The position numbers were made by a program, and so were the translations under genes. A stretch of DNA of 64,000 nucleotides from Curtobacterium sp. VKM Ac-2922 (GTDB lineage: Bacteria > Actinomycetota > Actinomycetes > Actinomycetales > Microbacteriaceae), in contig NZ_JALGRO010000004.1 in NCBI RefSeq assembly GCF_022815645.1, forward strand, positions 294,121 to 358,120, given 5' to 3'. Shown here one piece after another: positions 22,392-31,506 of this stretch. The stretch's first letter is position 1. Every line of letters starts with the position of its first letter. The notes under the pieces were generated by a model. That model made no database searches, was not told the origin of the DNA, and saw only the letters and a program-made list of their open reading frames with translations.

Positions 22392-23336
22392 TCAGTTGGC
22401 GATGGACTCGCGGAGCTGGGCGACCCCGTGCTTGACGACGTCTCCGAAGAGGACGTCCGGGTCGAGTCTACGGAGTTCCTCTGCGAGACAGTCACGCAGG
22501 TTGCGGCGTGGCAACGACAGGTCGTGCACCGGCTGTCCGGGCATCGACAGGGTCGCCACGTCGACCAGCGAGCGCTCGAGTTCGATCGTTCCGGACTCGC
22601 GCACGAGGGACACACCGTGGATGCCGCTCGACCCGGTGGCACGGGGCGAGGTGACGACCTCGACCGGCACCTGGAGTCGCAGCTGCAGCCATGCGGCGAG
22701 CAGGATCGTCGACGGGCTGTCGCTCGCGCCGGAGACCTGGACACCGGTGACCGGCTCGTACGGCGGCTGGTCGAGCGCCGCGGCGAGCTGGTTGCGCCAG
22801 AGCGTCAGCCGGGTCCACGCGAAGTCGGTGTCCCCGGGCACGTACGACTCGGCCAGCGCCGTGATCGCCGCGCTCGGGTCCTTCTGCGTGGCCGCGTCGG
22901 TGATGCGACGCTGGGCGATGCGACCCAGCGACGACTCGGCCGGCTTCGGCGGTGCGATGCCGGGCCACCAGGCGATGACCGGTGCGTCGGGGAGCAGCAG
23001 GCCGGTGACCAGGCTCTCCTCGTCGGTGGCGGTCTCGCCGTACGCGCGCAGGACGATGACCTCGCTGGCGCCGGCATCGCTCCCGACGCGGATCTGCGCG
23101 TCGAGCCGACCCGGCGACGCGATGTCCCCGTCGTTCTTCGACACGATGATCACGCGCATGGGGTGCTCGCGGGACGCTTCGTTCGCCGCCGCGATCGCCT
23201 CTTCCTCGTGGCCGAGGGCCGTCGAGATGATGAGCGTCAGCACGCGGCCGAGTGCGACCGCGCCGCCCTCTTCGCGGATGTGGACCAGGGTCTTCTGGAT
23301 CTTCGAGACCGTGGTGTTCGGCAGGTCGATCTTCAT
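22392..23336 (-). CDS. opcA: Glucose-6-phosphate dehydrogenase assembly protein OpcA
   Basis: OpcA supports assembly or activity of glucose-6-phosphate dehydrogenase in cyanobacteria and Actinobacteria. The 314-aa product starts MKIDLPNTTVSKIQKTL, and has WWPGIAP near residue 118 and GIHGVSL near residue 243, as in actinobacterial OpcA. ATG overlaps the zwf stop (ATGA), consistent with coupled synthesis of the two partners. No catalytic residues are known for the family, so function rests on family membership and on its place next to zwf. Confidence 0.93.
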   Translation of the reverse strand: MKIDLPNTTVSKIQKTLVHIREEGGAVALGRVLTLIISTALGHEEEAIAAANEASREHPMRVIIVSKNDGDIASPGRLDAQIRVGSDAGASEVIVLRAYGETATDEESLVTGLLLPDAPVIAWWPGIAPPKPAESSLGRIAQRRITDAATQKDPSAAITALAESYVPGDTDFAWTRLTLWRNQLAAALDQPPYEPVTGVQVSGASDSPSTILLAAWLQLRLQVPVEVVTSPRATGSSGIHGVSLVRESGTIELERSLVDVATLSMPGQPVHDLSLPRRNLRDCLAEELRRLDPDVLFGDVVKHGVAQLRESIAN

Positions 23337-24871
23337 GGACGTCTCCAGGTCCGGCCGTCGCGGGCGAGCAGGTCGTCGGCCGCAGCCGGACCCCACGTTC
23401 CCGGACGGTACTGCTCGGGCTGGCCCTGCGTGGCCCAGAACTCCTCGATGGGGTCGAGGATCTTCCACGAGAGCTCGACCTCCTGGTGCCGCGGGAACAG
23501 CGGCGGGTCACCGAGGAGCACGTCGAGGATGAGTCGCTCGTACGCCTCGGGGGAGGCCTCGGTGAACGCGTGGCCGTAGCCGAAGTCCATCGTCACGTCG
23601 CGCACCTGCGTGCCGACGCCCGGGACCTTCGAGCCGAAGCGGAGCGTGACGCCCTCGTCCGGCTGGACGCGGATGACGAGCGCGTTCTGCCCGAGCGGCG
23701 ACTGCGGGATGCCGAAGACGTCCTCGGGGACGCGCTTGAACACGATCGCGATCTCGGTCACGCGGCGGCCCAGTCGCTTGCCGGCCCGCAGGTAGAACGG
23801 GACGCCCTGCCAGCGGCGGGTGGCGATGTTGAGCTTGATCGCGGCGAAGGTCTCGGTGGTGGACTCCGGGTTCATCCCGGCTTCCTCGAGGAACCCGAGC
23901 ACCTTCTCGCCGCCCTGCCAGCCACCGGCGTACTGCCCGCGGGCGGTCGCCGTGCTGAGGTCGGCTGGCAGCTCGACCGCCGACAGCACCTTCTCCTTCT
24001 CGGCACGCAGGTGTCCGGCCTTGAACGAGACGGGTTCTTCCATCGCGGTGAGCGCGAGGAGCTGCAGCAGGTGGTTCTGGATGACGTCGCGCGCTGCGCC
24101 GATGCCGTCGTAGTACGCGGCACGTCCCGCGACGCCGATGTCCTCGGCCATCGTGATCTGCACGTGGTCGACGTAGTTCGAGTTCCAGATGGGTTCGTAC
24201 ATCTGGTTCGCGAAGCGCAGCGTCAGCAGGTTCTGGACCGTCTCCTTGCCCAGGTAGTGGTCGATGCGGAACACGTCGTCGGGTGCGAAGACGCTCTCGA
24301 CGATGGCGTTCAGTTCGCGTGCCGTGCGCAGGTCGGACCCGAAGGGCTTCTCGACGACGACGCGGCTCCACGAACCCTCGGCCTTCTGGGTCAGTCCGGA
24401 CAGCTTCAGCTGCTCGGTGACGACCGGGAACATCTTGGGCGGGATGGACAGGTAGAACGCGTGGTTGCCGAGCGTTCCCCGTTCGGCGTCGAGCGCATCG
24501 ACGGTCTCCTTGAGCTGGACGAACGCGTCCGGGTCGTCGAACGACCCCTGGACGAAGCGGATGCCCTGTTCGAGCTGCCGCCAGACGTCCTCGTCGAAGG
24601 GGGTCCGGGAGTGCTCCTTGACCGCGTCGTGGACGAGCTGGGAGAAGTCCTGGTCCTCCCAGTCGCGTCGAGCGAACCCGACCAGTGCGAACCCGGGCGG
24701 CAGGAGCCCCCGGTTCGCCAGGTCGTAGACCGCGGGCATCAGCTTCTTGCGGGACAGGTCGCCCGTCACGCCGAAGATGATGAGGGTGCTGGGACCCGCG
24801 ATGCGGTTCAGTCGACGGTCCGTGGGCATCCGGAGCGGGTTGTGCTCCGGGGTGATCGCCACCGGTGACAT
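23333..24871 (-). CDS. zwf: Glucose-6-phosphate dehydrogenase
   Basis: Zwf oxidises glucose-6-phosphate to 6-phosphogluconolactone, making NADPH and opening the oxidative pentose phosphate pathway. The 512-aa product has the cofactor loop GVTGDLSRKKL near residue 34 and the substrate-binding active site RIDHYLGKETVQN near residue 198; the length is normal. AAAGGAG lies 11 nt upstream of ATG. It is 22 bases after pgi and overlaps opcA by ATGA. Confidence 0.97.
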   Translation of the reverse strand: MSPVAITPEHNPLRMPTDRRLNRIAGPSTLIIFGVTGDLSRKKLMPAVYDLANRGLLPPGFALVGFARRDWEDQDFSQLVHDAVKEHSRTPFDEDVWRQLEQGIRFVQGSFDDPDAFVQLKETVDALDAERGTLGNHAFYLSIPPKMFPVVTEQLKLSGLTQKAEGSWSRVVVEKPFGSDLRTARELNAIVESVFAPDDVFRIDHYLGKETVQNLLTLRFANQMYEPIWNSNYVDHVQITMAEDIGVAGRAAYYDGIGAARDVIQNHLLQLLALTAMEEPVSFKAGHLRAEKEKVLSAVELPADLSTATARGQYAGGWQGGEKVLGFLEEAGMNPESTTETFAAIKLNIATRRWQGVPFYLRAGKRLGRRVTEIAIVFKRVPEDVFGIPQSPLGQNALVIRVQPDEGVTLRFGSKVPGVGTQVRDVTMDFGYGHAFTEASPEAYERLILDVLLGDPPLFPRHQEVELSWKILDPIEEFWATQGQPEQYRPGTWGPAAADDLLARDGRTWRRP

Positions 24872-24893
24872 GTGTCGGTGAACTCCTTTGGTG

Positions 24894-26561
24894 TCAGGAA
24901 GTGCGTGAGCGGCCCTGGACCGCGGCGGTGATGACGTCTGCCAGGGCGGGGAGGTCCCCGGACGACAGGGTCAGCACCGGGCGGCCGTGCTGCGCGAGGA
25001 CGCTGGCGTCCCCGGCTGCCTGGGCCCGGATGAGCTGGCCGAACGTGAAGGGCCGGCCGGGGATCGGCAGGTCGCCTGCGTCGTCGGCGAGGATCTGCAG
25101 GAACACCCCCGTCGCGGGTCCGCCCTTGTGGTACTGGCCGGTGGAGTGCAGGAAGCGCGGGCCCCAGCCGAACGTGACGGGGCGGCGGACGTGCTCGGCG
25201 ACGACGTCACGCAGGACCGCGAGTTCGCGGTTCACGTTGCGGTCGACGTAGGCCTGGATGGCGACGTAGCCGTCGTCACCCAGCGCGGCCAGGAGGCTCG
25301 ACACGGCCTGGTCGACGCTGCTGCCGGCATCGAGACCGACGGCACGCACGGCGATGGCACCGTCACCGAAGTCCGCTGCGGTCGCCGCGGACGACGGCTG
25401 GCCGCCGTCGGCGGCACCGTCGGTGTCGGTGTCGGTGTCGGTGTCGTTGTCGTTGTCGAGCAGTGCGCGGGTCGCGACCTTGGCGGCCTCGACGTCGGGC
25501 TGGTCGAACGGGTCGATCCCGAGCAGGCGCCCGGCGACGGCCACGGCGTACTCCCACACCAGGAACTGGCCACCGAGCGTGCCGGTGATCTCGACCTCGC
25601 CCTGGGCGACGTGACGTTCTTCGTCGCGGGAGCCGACCAGACGGACGATCTGCACGTCGGGCAGGCCCATCGTGACCTCGGGCGCGTCCGTGTCGAGCAC
25701 GACGGGGAGCAGACCCCGTCCGGACTTGCCCGTGGACTCGGCGATCAGCTGCTCGGCCCAGTCGGCGAACCCGATGATGTGGGTGCCGTCCGCGACGATG
25801 CCGATCGTCGACCGCAGCGGATCGGTGCCGGCGAGGACCGCACCGAGCACGAGCCCGGGGTTCTCGTCGATGTCGACCGCCAGCAGCGCGGAGATGGCGT
25901 CGGCCTCGTCGAGCAGCTCGGCGATGTCCGCACCGGCCAGGCCGGCGGGCACCAGGCCGAACGCCGTCAGCGCCGAGTAGCGCCCACCGACCGTGGGGTC
26001 GGCGGTGAACACCCGGTAGCCGGCGTCGGTCGCTGCGGCCTCGAGCGGGGAGCCCGGGTCGGTGACGACGACGATGCGTCCGGTCGGGTCGATGCCGGCG
26101 TCGGTGAACGCCTGCTCGTAGGCGCGGCGCTGGGAGTCGGTCTCGAGTGTCGAGCCGGACTTCGACGACACGACGAGCACGGTGCGCTCGAGGCGGTCGG
26201 TGACGGCCGCGGTGACCTGCGCGGGATCCGTCGAGTCGAGCACCGTCAGCGGGACGCCGGCGGTGCGCGCGATGACCTCGGGCGCGAGCGACGAGCCGCC
26301 CATGCCGGCGAGGACGACGTGGTCGATCCCCTCGGCCAGCAGCTGGTCGCGCAGTTCGACGATTCGGGGGACGAGCGGCCGCGAGACCGCGACCGCTTCG
26401 ACCCATCCGAGGCGCGAGGCGGCCTCGGTCTCCGCTGACGGGCCCCACAGGTCGCCGGTCTGGGCGGTGATGCCCGACGCCACCAGATCGGTGACGAGGC
26501 GCGGGACCACCTGTTCGATGGCCCGCGCCGCGTCACCGCTGGCGGCGATGGAGACGGTCAC
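24894..26561 (-). CDS. pgi: Glucose-6-phosphate isomerase
   Basis: Pgi interconverts glucose-6-phosphate and fructose-6-phosphate. The 555-aa product has SIS-fold sugar-phosphate sites: GMGGSSLAPEV near residue 88, SSKSGSTLET near residue 132 and a C-terminal GWGPRFLHSTGQYHKGG near residue 474, which carries the catalytic-histidine region. It is the actinobacterial form often annotated within bifunctional Tal/Pgi lineages, here a separate protein. An Asp-Asn/Asp-Thr repeat near residue 370, encoded by hexanucleotide repeats, is a variable loop. GTG overlaps the tal TAG by one base. Confidence 0.92.
   Translation of the reverse strand: MTVSIAASGDAARAIEQVVPRLVTDLVASGITAQTGDLWGPSAETEAASRLGWVEAVAVSRPLVPRIVELRDQLLAEGIDHVVLAGMGGSSLAPEVIARTAGVPLTVLDSTDPAQVTAAVTDRLERTVLVVSSKSGSTLETDSQRRAYEQAFTDAGIDPTGRIVVVTDPGSPLEAAATDAGYRVFTADPTVGGRYSALTAFGLVPAGLAGADIAELLDEADAISALLAVDIDENPGLVLGAVLAGTDPLRSTIGIVADGTHIIGFADWAEQLIAESTGKSGRGLLPVVLDTDAPEVTMGLPDVQIVRLVGSRDEERHVAQGEVEITGTLGGQFLVWEYAVAVAGRLLGIDPFDQPDVEAAKVATRALLDNDNDTDTDTDTDGAADGGQPSSAATAADFGDGAIAVRAVGLDAGSSVDQAVSSLLAALGDDGYVAIQAYVDRNVNRELAVLRDVVAEHVRRPVTFGWGPRFLHSTGQYHKGGPATGVFLQILADDAGDLPIPGRPFTFGQLIRAQAAGDASVLAQHGRPVLTLSSGDLPALADVITAAVQGRSRTS
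25421..25456 (-). repeat. In-frame hexanucleotide repeat in pgi
   Basis: Six 6-base units (four CGGTGT, two CGTTGT on the plus strand) encode alternating Asp-Thr and Asp-Asn. Slippage would add or remove two residues without shifting the frame. Confidence 0.85.
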
Positions 26562-27676
26562 TAGTTCTTGGCGTTCTCGAGGGCCGTCTTCACGGTGTCG
26601 ACGAGCTCACCCCAGGAGACGTTGAACTTGTCGACGCCTTCCCGCTCGAGGAGCGCCACGACGTCGTCGTAGTCGATGCCCTGCGCGGCGAGCTGGTCCA
26701 TGACCTGGTCCGCGGCGTCGTACTGGCCCGCGATCGCGTCGCCGTGGATCTCGCCGTGGTCGAACGTGGCCTCGAGGGTCTTGCCCGGCATCGTGTTGAC
26801 GGTGTTCGGCGCGGCCAGCTCGGTCACGTACAGGGTGTCGGGCAGCGACGGGTCCTTGACGCCGGTCGAGGCCCAGAGCGGACGCTGCGTGTTCGCTCCG
26901 GCCTCGAGCAGGCCGAGGGCGCGCTCCGAGGCGAAGGCCTGGGTCCAGACCTGGTAGGCGAGCTGCGCGTTGGCGATGCCGGCCTTCGACTTCAGGGCCT
27001 TGGCCTCGTCGGTGCCGACGGCGTCCAGACGCTTGTCGATCTCGGAGTCGACGCGCGACACGAAGAACGAGGCGACCGAGTGGATCTTCGACAGGTCGTG
27101 GCCGGCGGCCTTGGCCTTCTCGAGACCACCCAGGTACGCGTCGATGACGGCGCGGTAGCGCTCGAGCGAGAAGATCAGGGTGACGTTGACCGAGATGCCG
27201 GCGCCGATGACCTCGGTGATGGCCTCGAGGCCCTCGAGCGTCGCGGGGATCTTGATCAGGACGTTCTCGCGACCGACCTTCTCGAACAGGAACTTGGCCT
27301 GCTCGATGGTCTTGGCGGTCTCGTGCGCCAGGCCCGGCTCGACCTCGATCGACACGCGGCCGTCGAAGCCCTTGGTGTCGTCGTAGATCGGCTTGAAGAC
27401 GTCGGAGGCGTTCGCGACGTCCTGCGTGGTGATCTCGAAGATCGCGTCGGTGACCTCGGTGCCCGCGGCTGCGAGCTCCTTGACCTGGGCGTCGTAGCGC
27501 TCGCCCTTGGCGAGGGCCGACGCGAAGATCGTCGGGTTGGTGGTCACACCGACGACGTTGCGGGTCGCGATGAGTTCTTCGAGACGACCGGTCTCGAGGA
27601 GCTCGCGGGACAGGTCGTCGAGCCAGATGCTCACGCCGGTGGCGGAGAGCTCGGCGGTGGGGGTGGTGTCAGCCAT
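26561..27676 (-). CDS. tal: Transaldolase
   Basis: Transaldolase moves a dihydroxyacetone unit between sugar phosphates in the non-oxidative pentose phosphate pathway. The 371-aa product matches the longer bacterial type: TNPTIFA near residue 46, the Schiff-base lysine in LIKIPAT near residue 139, [11 protein letters not shown] near residue 161 and [12 protein letters not shown] near residue 205. It lies between tkt and pgi, with a one-base overlap to pgi. About 138 bp separate it from tkt, containing a hairpin and a second stronger terminator, so tal may have its own promoter. Confidence 0.95.
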   Translation of the reverse strand: MADTTPTAELSATGVSIWLDDLSRELLETGRLEELIATRNVVGVTTNPTIFASALAKGERYDAQVKELAAAGTEVTDAIFEITTQDVANASDVFKPIYDDTKGFDGRVSIEVEPGLAHETAKTIEQAKFLFEKVGRENVLIKIPATLEGLEAITEVIGAGISVNVTLIFSLERYRAVIDAYLGGLEKAKAAGHDLSKIHSVASFFVSRVDSEIDKRLDAVGTDEAKALKSKAGIANAQLAYQVWTQAFASERALGLLEAGANTQRPLWASTGVKDPSLPDTLYVTELAAPNTVNTMPGKTLEATFDHGEIHGDAIAGQYDAADQVMDQLAAQGIDYDDVVALLEREGVDKFNVSWGELVDTVKTALENAKN

Positions 27677-27734
27677 GGTGTTTCTCTTCTTTCGTCGACG
27701 TGATGTCGGGGTCTTCGGGGGCGAGCCCCTGGTG

Positions 27735-27772
27735 ACGGGAGGCGACCGGCGGAGCCGGGTGGGGCCTCCCGT
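27735..27772 (-). terminator. GGGAGGC-family hairpin between tkt and tal
   Basis: ACGGGAGGC pairs with GCCTCCCGT, with an inner short stem (ACCGG/CCGGGT). It lies in the tkt-tal gap, downstream of the stronger tkt terminator. Confidence 0.55.
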
Positions 27773-27778
27773 GCGGGA

Positions 27779-27807
27779 GGGCCGGGTCCGCGTACCGGAC
27801 CCGGCCC
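27779..27807 (-). terminator. Terminator of tkt
   Basis: GGGCCGGGTCCG (27779-27790) pairs exactly with CGGACCCGGCCC (27795-27806) around a short loop, 8 bases after the tkt stop. Confidence 0.7.
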
Positions 27808-27814
27808 TAAAGAC

Positions 27815-29911
27815 TCAGGATGCTGCTGCGATGGTTTCCTTCGCGGCTGCGACGACGTGCTCGGTGGTGAAGCCGAACTCGTTGTACAGCGTCTGGTAGT
27901 CCGCCGAGGCACCGAAGTGCTCGATCGAGACGCTGCGACCGGCGTCGCCGACGATGTCGCGCCAGCTCATGCCGATGCCGGCCTCGACCGACACGCGGGC
28001 CTTGATCGAGGACGGCAGGACCGACTCGCGGTAGGCCTCGTCCTGCTCGAAGAACCACTCGAGCGACGGCGCGGACACGACGCGGGCGTTGATGCCCTCG
28101 CCCTTGAGCTGCTCGCGGGCGTCGATCGCGATCTGCACCTCGGAGCCGGAGCCGATGAGGATGACGTCCGGGGTGCCGTTCGGCGCCTCGGCGAGCACGT
28201 ACGCGCCCTTCGCGACGTTCTTGGCGGACGCGAGGGTCTCACCCGAGGCGTCGCCCTCGCCACGCTCGAACACCGGGAGGTTCTGGCGGCTGAGCGCCAG
28301 ACCGGCCGGGCGGTCGGTGTGCGACAGGACCGTCAGCCACGCGTTCGCGACCTCGTTGGCGTCGGCCGGACGGACGACGTCGAGACCCGGGATCGCGCGG
28401 AGTGCGGTCAGCTGCTCCACCGGCTGGTGCGTGGGGCCGTCCTCGCCCAGGGCGATGGAGTCGTGCGTCCACACGTAGACCGCCGGCGCCTTCATGAGTG
28501 CGGCGAGACGGACCGCCGGACGCATGTAGTCGCTGAAGATCAGGAAGGTGCCACCGAAGGGGCGGGTGTTGCCGTGCAGGACGATCCCGTTGAGGATCGC
28601 GCCCATGGCGTGCTCGCGGATGCCGAAGTGCAGCACGCGGCCGAACGGGTCGGTGCTCCACGTCGACGTCGAGGCCTCGGCCGGACCGAAGGACTTGGCG
28701 CCCTCGATCGTGGTCAGGTTCGACTCGGCAAGGTCGGCGGAACCACCCCAGAACTCGGGCATCAGCGGCGCGATGGCGTTGATGACCTTGCCCGAGGCGG
28801 CACGGGTCGAGACGGCCTTCTCGGTGGAGAACACCGGCAGCGCTGCCTCGAGGCCCTCGGGGAGCTCCTTGGCCTGCATGCGGTCGAACAGGGCCTTCTT
28901 GTCGGCGTTGGCCGCGGCCCACGCGTCGAAGGTCTTCTGCCACTCGGCGTGCTGCGCCTTGCCCTTGGCGACGGCGCCGCGGGTGTACTCGAGCACCTCG
29001 GGGTCGACGTCGAAGGTCTTGTCGGTGTCGAAGCCGAGGACTTCCTTGAGACCCTTGATCTCGTCGGCGCCGAGCGCCGAACCGTGGATCTTGCCGGAGT
29101 TCTGCTTGGTCGGCGACGGCCAGCCGATGATCGTCTTGAGGACGATGAGCGACGGCTTGTCGGTGACCTGCTTGGCGGCCTCGATCGCCGCGTACAGCGC
29201 TTCGACGTCCTCGTGGTACTCGCCGGTCTTCTTCCAGTCGACGATCTGGACGTGCCAGCCGAGGGCCTCGTAGCGCTCGGGGACGCTCTCCGAGAACGCG
29301 ATGTCGGTGTTGTCCTCGATCGAGATCTGGTTCGAGTCGTAGAACGCGATGAGGTTGCCCAGCTGCTGGCGACCAGCGAGCGAGCCGGCTTCGTTCGTGA
29401 TGCCCTCCTGCATGTCGCCGTCGCCGGCGATCACGTAGGTGAAGTGGTCGAACGCGGACTGACCAGCGGGGGTCTCCGGGTCGAACAGGCCGCGCTCGAA
29501 GCGCTGTGCGTAGGCGAAGCCGACTGACGAGGCCAGGCCCTGGCCGAGCGGGCCGGTCGTGATCTCGACGCCGTCGGTGTGGCCGTACTCCGGGTGACCC
29601 GGGGTCTTCGAGCCCCACTTGCGCAGGTGCTGCAGGTCGTCGAGCTCGAGGCCGTAGCCGCCGAGGTAGAACTGCACGTACTGCAGGATCGAGGCGTGGC
29701 CCGCAGACAGGATGAAGCGGTCACGGCCGATCCAGGTGGAGTCGCTCGGGTCGCGGCGCATCACCTTCTGGAAGAGCAGGTGGGCGAGCGGGGCGAGGCT
29801 CATCGCGGTGCCGGGGTGACCGTTGCCGGCGGCCTCGACCGAATCGGCAGCGAGCACACGGGCCGTGTCGACGGCCTTCTTGTCGATGGCGTCCCAGGTG
29901 AATTCAGCCAC
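27815..29911 (-). CDS. tkt: Transketolase
   Basis: Transketolase transfers two-carbon units with thiamine diphosphate. The 698-aa product has GHPGTAMSLAPLAHLLF near residue 30, the ThDP motif GDGDMQEGITNEAGSLA near residue 160, and EDGPTHQPVEQL near residue 480. GTG at 29911 is chosen because it is 1 residue before the family's usual start (AEFTW-AIDKKAVDTAR) and AAGAAGG lies 12 nt upstream; the frame stays open much further but without similarity. It heads the minus-strand pentose-phosphate block and is divergent from ctaB. Confidence 0.95.
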   Translation of the reverse strand: MAEFTWDAIDKKAVDTARVLAADSVEAAGNGHPGTAMSLAPLAHLLFQKVMRRDPSDSTWIGRDRFILSAGHASILQYVQFYLGGYGLELDDLQHLRKWGSKTPGHPEYGHTDGVEITTGPLGQGLASSVGFAYAQRFERGLFDPETPAGQSAFDHFTYVIAGDGDMQEGITNEAGSLAGRQQLGNLIAFYDSNQISIEDNTDIAFSESVPERYEALGWHVQIVDWKKTGEYHEDVEALYAAIEAAKQVTDKPSLIVLKTIIGWPSPTKQNSGKIHGSALGADEIKGLKEVLGFDTDKTFDVDPEVLEYTRGAVAKGKAQHAEWQKTFDAWAAANADKKALFDRMQAKELPEGLEAALPVFSTEKAVSTRAASGKVINAIAPLMPEFWGGSADLAESNLTTIEGAKSFGPAEASTSTWSTDPFGRVLHFGIREHAMGAILNGIVLHGNTRPFGGTFLIFSDYMRPAVRLAALMKAPAVYVWTHDSIALGEDGPTHQPVEQLTALRAIPGLDVVRPADANEVANAWLTVLSHTDRPAGLALSRQNLPVFERGEGDASGETLASAKNVAKGAYVLAEAPNGTPDVILIGSGSEVQIAIDAREQLKGEGINARVVSAPSLEWFFEQDEAYRESVLPSSIKARVSVEAGIGMSWRDIVGDAGRSVSIEHFGASADYQTLYNEFGFTTEHVVAAAKETIAAAS

Positions 29912-30297
29912 TTGGATGTTGACCCTTCTTGATGCGACATGTGCGAGGGCTCGTGCCATCGCACGGACATGGTTGCCACCCGGGGCCCTGGCGTGGTCGC
30001 CGGTCAACGGCGGCCGACCGGCTCGTGGAGCGGCCGGCGTCATCGGGGCACACTGCGGGAGGCCCCACCAGCATAGTGAACTGCCACACAGAAGGTCCCC
30101 AGGTGACGCCGGAAGTTCACGTGAAGTGGCCTCAGCGGGGGCCGTACCGGGCGTGTCGGGAGGAGCGGGCATCATCGCGGCGCTTCCATCACGTAAACTG
30201 GTCTCGACCCGTGAGCATTCCGGGTCAGCGCATGCCCGGACGCCGACGGCGACGTCCACCGAGTGTGCGAGCTGACGCGAACAGACTGAAGGTCCCC
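29912..30297. promoter_or_regulatory. 386-bp divergent control region tkt / ctaB
   Basis: No gene is seen here. Candidate -10 boxes are TATGCT on the minus strand (30070-30075) for tkt and TAAACT on the plus strand (30194-30199) for ctaB. A perfect 10-bp palindrome TTCACGTGAA at 30116-30125 lies between them and could be an operator for either gene. A GAAGG ribosome binding site for ctaB is at 30288-30292. All are motif readings only. Confidence 0.35.
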
Positions 30298-31236
30298 TTG
30301 CCGACTGCCACCGTGACCAGGCCCGACACCGGTCGTCGCTCGACCCTGTCCCGCAAGGTCCGAGCGTACGTCTCGCTGACGAAGCCGCGGGTCATGGAGC
30401 TGCTGCTCGTGACCACGGCGCCGACGATGTTCCTCGCACAGCGCGGGGTCCCGGACCTGTGGCTGGTCTTCTGGACGCTGCTGGGCGGCGCGATGTCCGC
30501 CGGGTCCGCCTCGGCGTTCAACTGCTACATCGACCGCGACATCGACCGCCTGATGAAGCGCACGAGCGCCCGGCCGCTCGTCACCGGTGAACTCACCGAC
30601 CGGCAGGCGCTGGTCTTCTCGTGGATCCTGGCGATCGGCTCGACGGCCGTGCTCGGCTTCCTGGTCAACTGGCTCGCCGCGGCCCTGAGCGTCGCCGCGA
30701 TCCTGATCTACGTGTTCGTGTACACGCTGTGGCTCAAGCGCCGCACGCCGCAGAACATCGTCTGGGGCGGGTCCGCCGGGTGCATGCCCGTGCTGATCGG
30801 CTGGGCAGCGGTCACCGGGTCGCTCACCTGGGCGCCGGTCATCCTGTTCATGGTGATCTTCCTGTGGACGCCGCCGCACTACTGGCCGCTGTCGATGAAG
30901 TACCGCGACGACTACGACGCGGCGTCGGTGCCGATGTTGGCGGTCGTCCGCGGCCGCAGCGTCGTCGGCCTGCAGGTCGTCCTGTACGCCTGGGCGACCC
31001 TGGTCTGCTCGCTGCTGCTGATCCCCGTCGCCCACATGGGGCCGCTGTACACCGTGGTCGCGCTGGCCGGCGGCATCTGGTTCGTCGTCGAGTCGCACAA
31101 GCTGTACAGCCGTGCGATCCAGCACGTCGAGCAGGTGCACCCGATGCGCGTGTTCCACAGCTCGATCACCTACCTGACGCTGCTGTTCATCGCCGTGGGC
31201 ATCGACCCGTTGCTGCCGCAGGTCTTCACCTTCTAG
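30298..31236 (+). CDS. ctaB: Protoheme IX farnesyltransferase (heme O synthase)
   Basis: CtaB (CyoE/COX10) adds a farnesyl tail to heme B to make heme O. The 312-aa membrane protein has about nine hydrophobic segments. The UbiA-family Asp-rich motif [15 protein letters not shown] is near residue 79, and [21 protein letters not shown] is split around residue 150. TTG at 30298 is preferred because GAAGG sits 5 nt upstream; GTG at 30313 is an alternative. Neighbouring ctaA, convergent, performs the next step; together they serve cytochrome aa3 oxidase. Confidence 0.94.
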   Translation: MPTATVTRPDTGRRSTLSRKVRAYVSLTKPRVMELLLVTTAPTMFLAQRGVPDLWLVFWTLLGGAMSAGSASAFNCYIDRDIDRLMKRTSARPLVTGELTDRQALVFSWILAIGSTAVLGFLVNWLAAALSVAAILIYVFVYTLWLKRRTPQNIVWGGSAGCMPVLIGWAAVTGSLTWAPVILFMVIFLWTPPHYWPLSMKYRDDYDAASVPMLAVVRGRSVVGLQVVLYAWATLVCSLLLIPVAHMGPLYTVVALAGGIWFVVESHKLYSRAIQHVEQVHPMRVFHSSITYLTLLFIAVGIDPLLPQVFTF

Positions 31237-31404
31237 GGCGCTCCAGCGCTCCGGCGCTCGGTGGCGCGGCGAACCGTTGCTGACCCAGTACGACATGTGC
31301 GACGTCGTCCGACAGCGTCCCTGTCGTTCCGGGTCAGCGCGTCGTTCCGGTCAGCGCGTCGTTCCGGTCGGCGCTCGGTGGCGCGGCCCGGGTGCCGCCA
31401 CGGA

Positions 31405-31450
31405 ACGGACAGGAGGCCCGGTGCCAGCTGGCACCGGGCCTCCTGTCCGT
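31405..31450. terminator. Perfect 46-bp palindrome, GGGAGGC family
   Basis: Arms 31405-31427 and 31428-31450 are exact inverted copies with no loop, centred on CAGCTG. It lies between convergent ctaB and ctaA and probably ends both. The remainder of the 31237-31493 gap holds short direct repeats: GGTCAGCGCGTCGTTCC twice, and GGCGCTCGGTGGCGCGGC near 31254 and near 31371. Confidence 0.8.
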
Positions 31451-31506
31451 CAGGTGCGCGCGTCAGGCGCGCGCTGTCCGTCGGGCGCGCGCGTCAGGTG
31501 CGCGCG
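31449..31506 (-). repeat. Degenerate repeats of the ctaA stop region
   Basis: GTCAGGTGCGCGCG at 31493-31506 (the ctaA end) is repeated exactly at 31449-31462, with two weaker copies between. TGA codons on the coding strand fall at offsets 0, 31 and 44, which is all three frames. Confidence 0.65.

Noticed and set aside
21444..23579. 711-codon plus-strand frame opposite pgl and opcA
   Set aside because: Shadow of well-supported minus-strand genes with conserved motifs.
30116..30125. TTCACGTGAA palindrome as a defined operator
   Set aside because: Ten bases is short and I know no matching regulator here; kept only as a remark in the control region.
29912..30297. An N-terminal extension of Tkt or CtaB into the divergent gap
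   Set aside because: Both frames stay open, but similarity begins at the chosen starts and ribosome binding sites support them.
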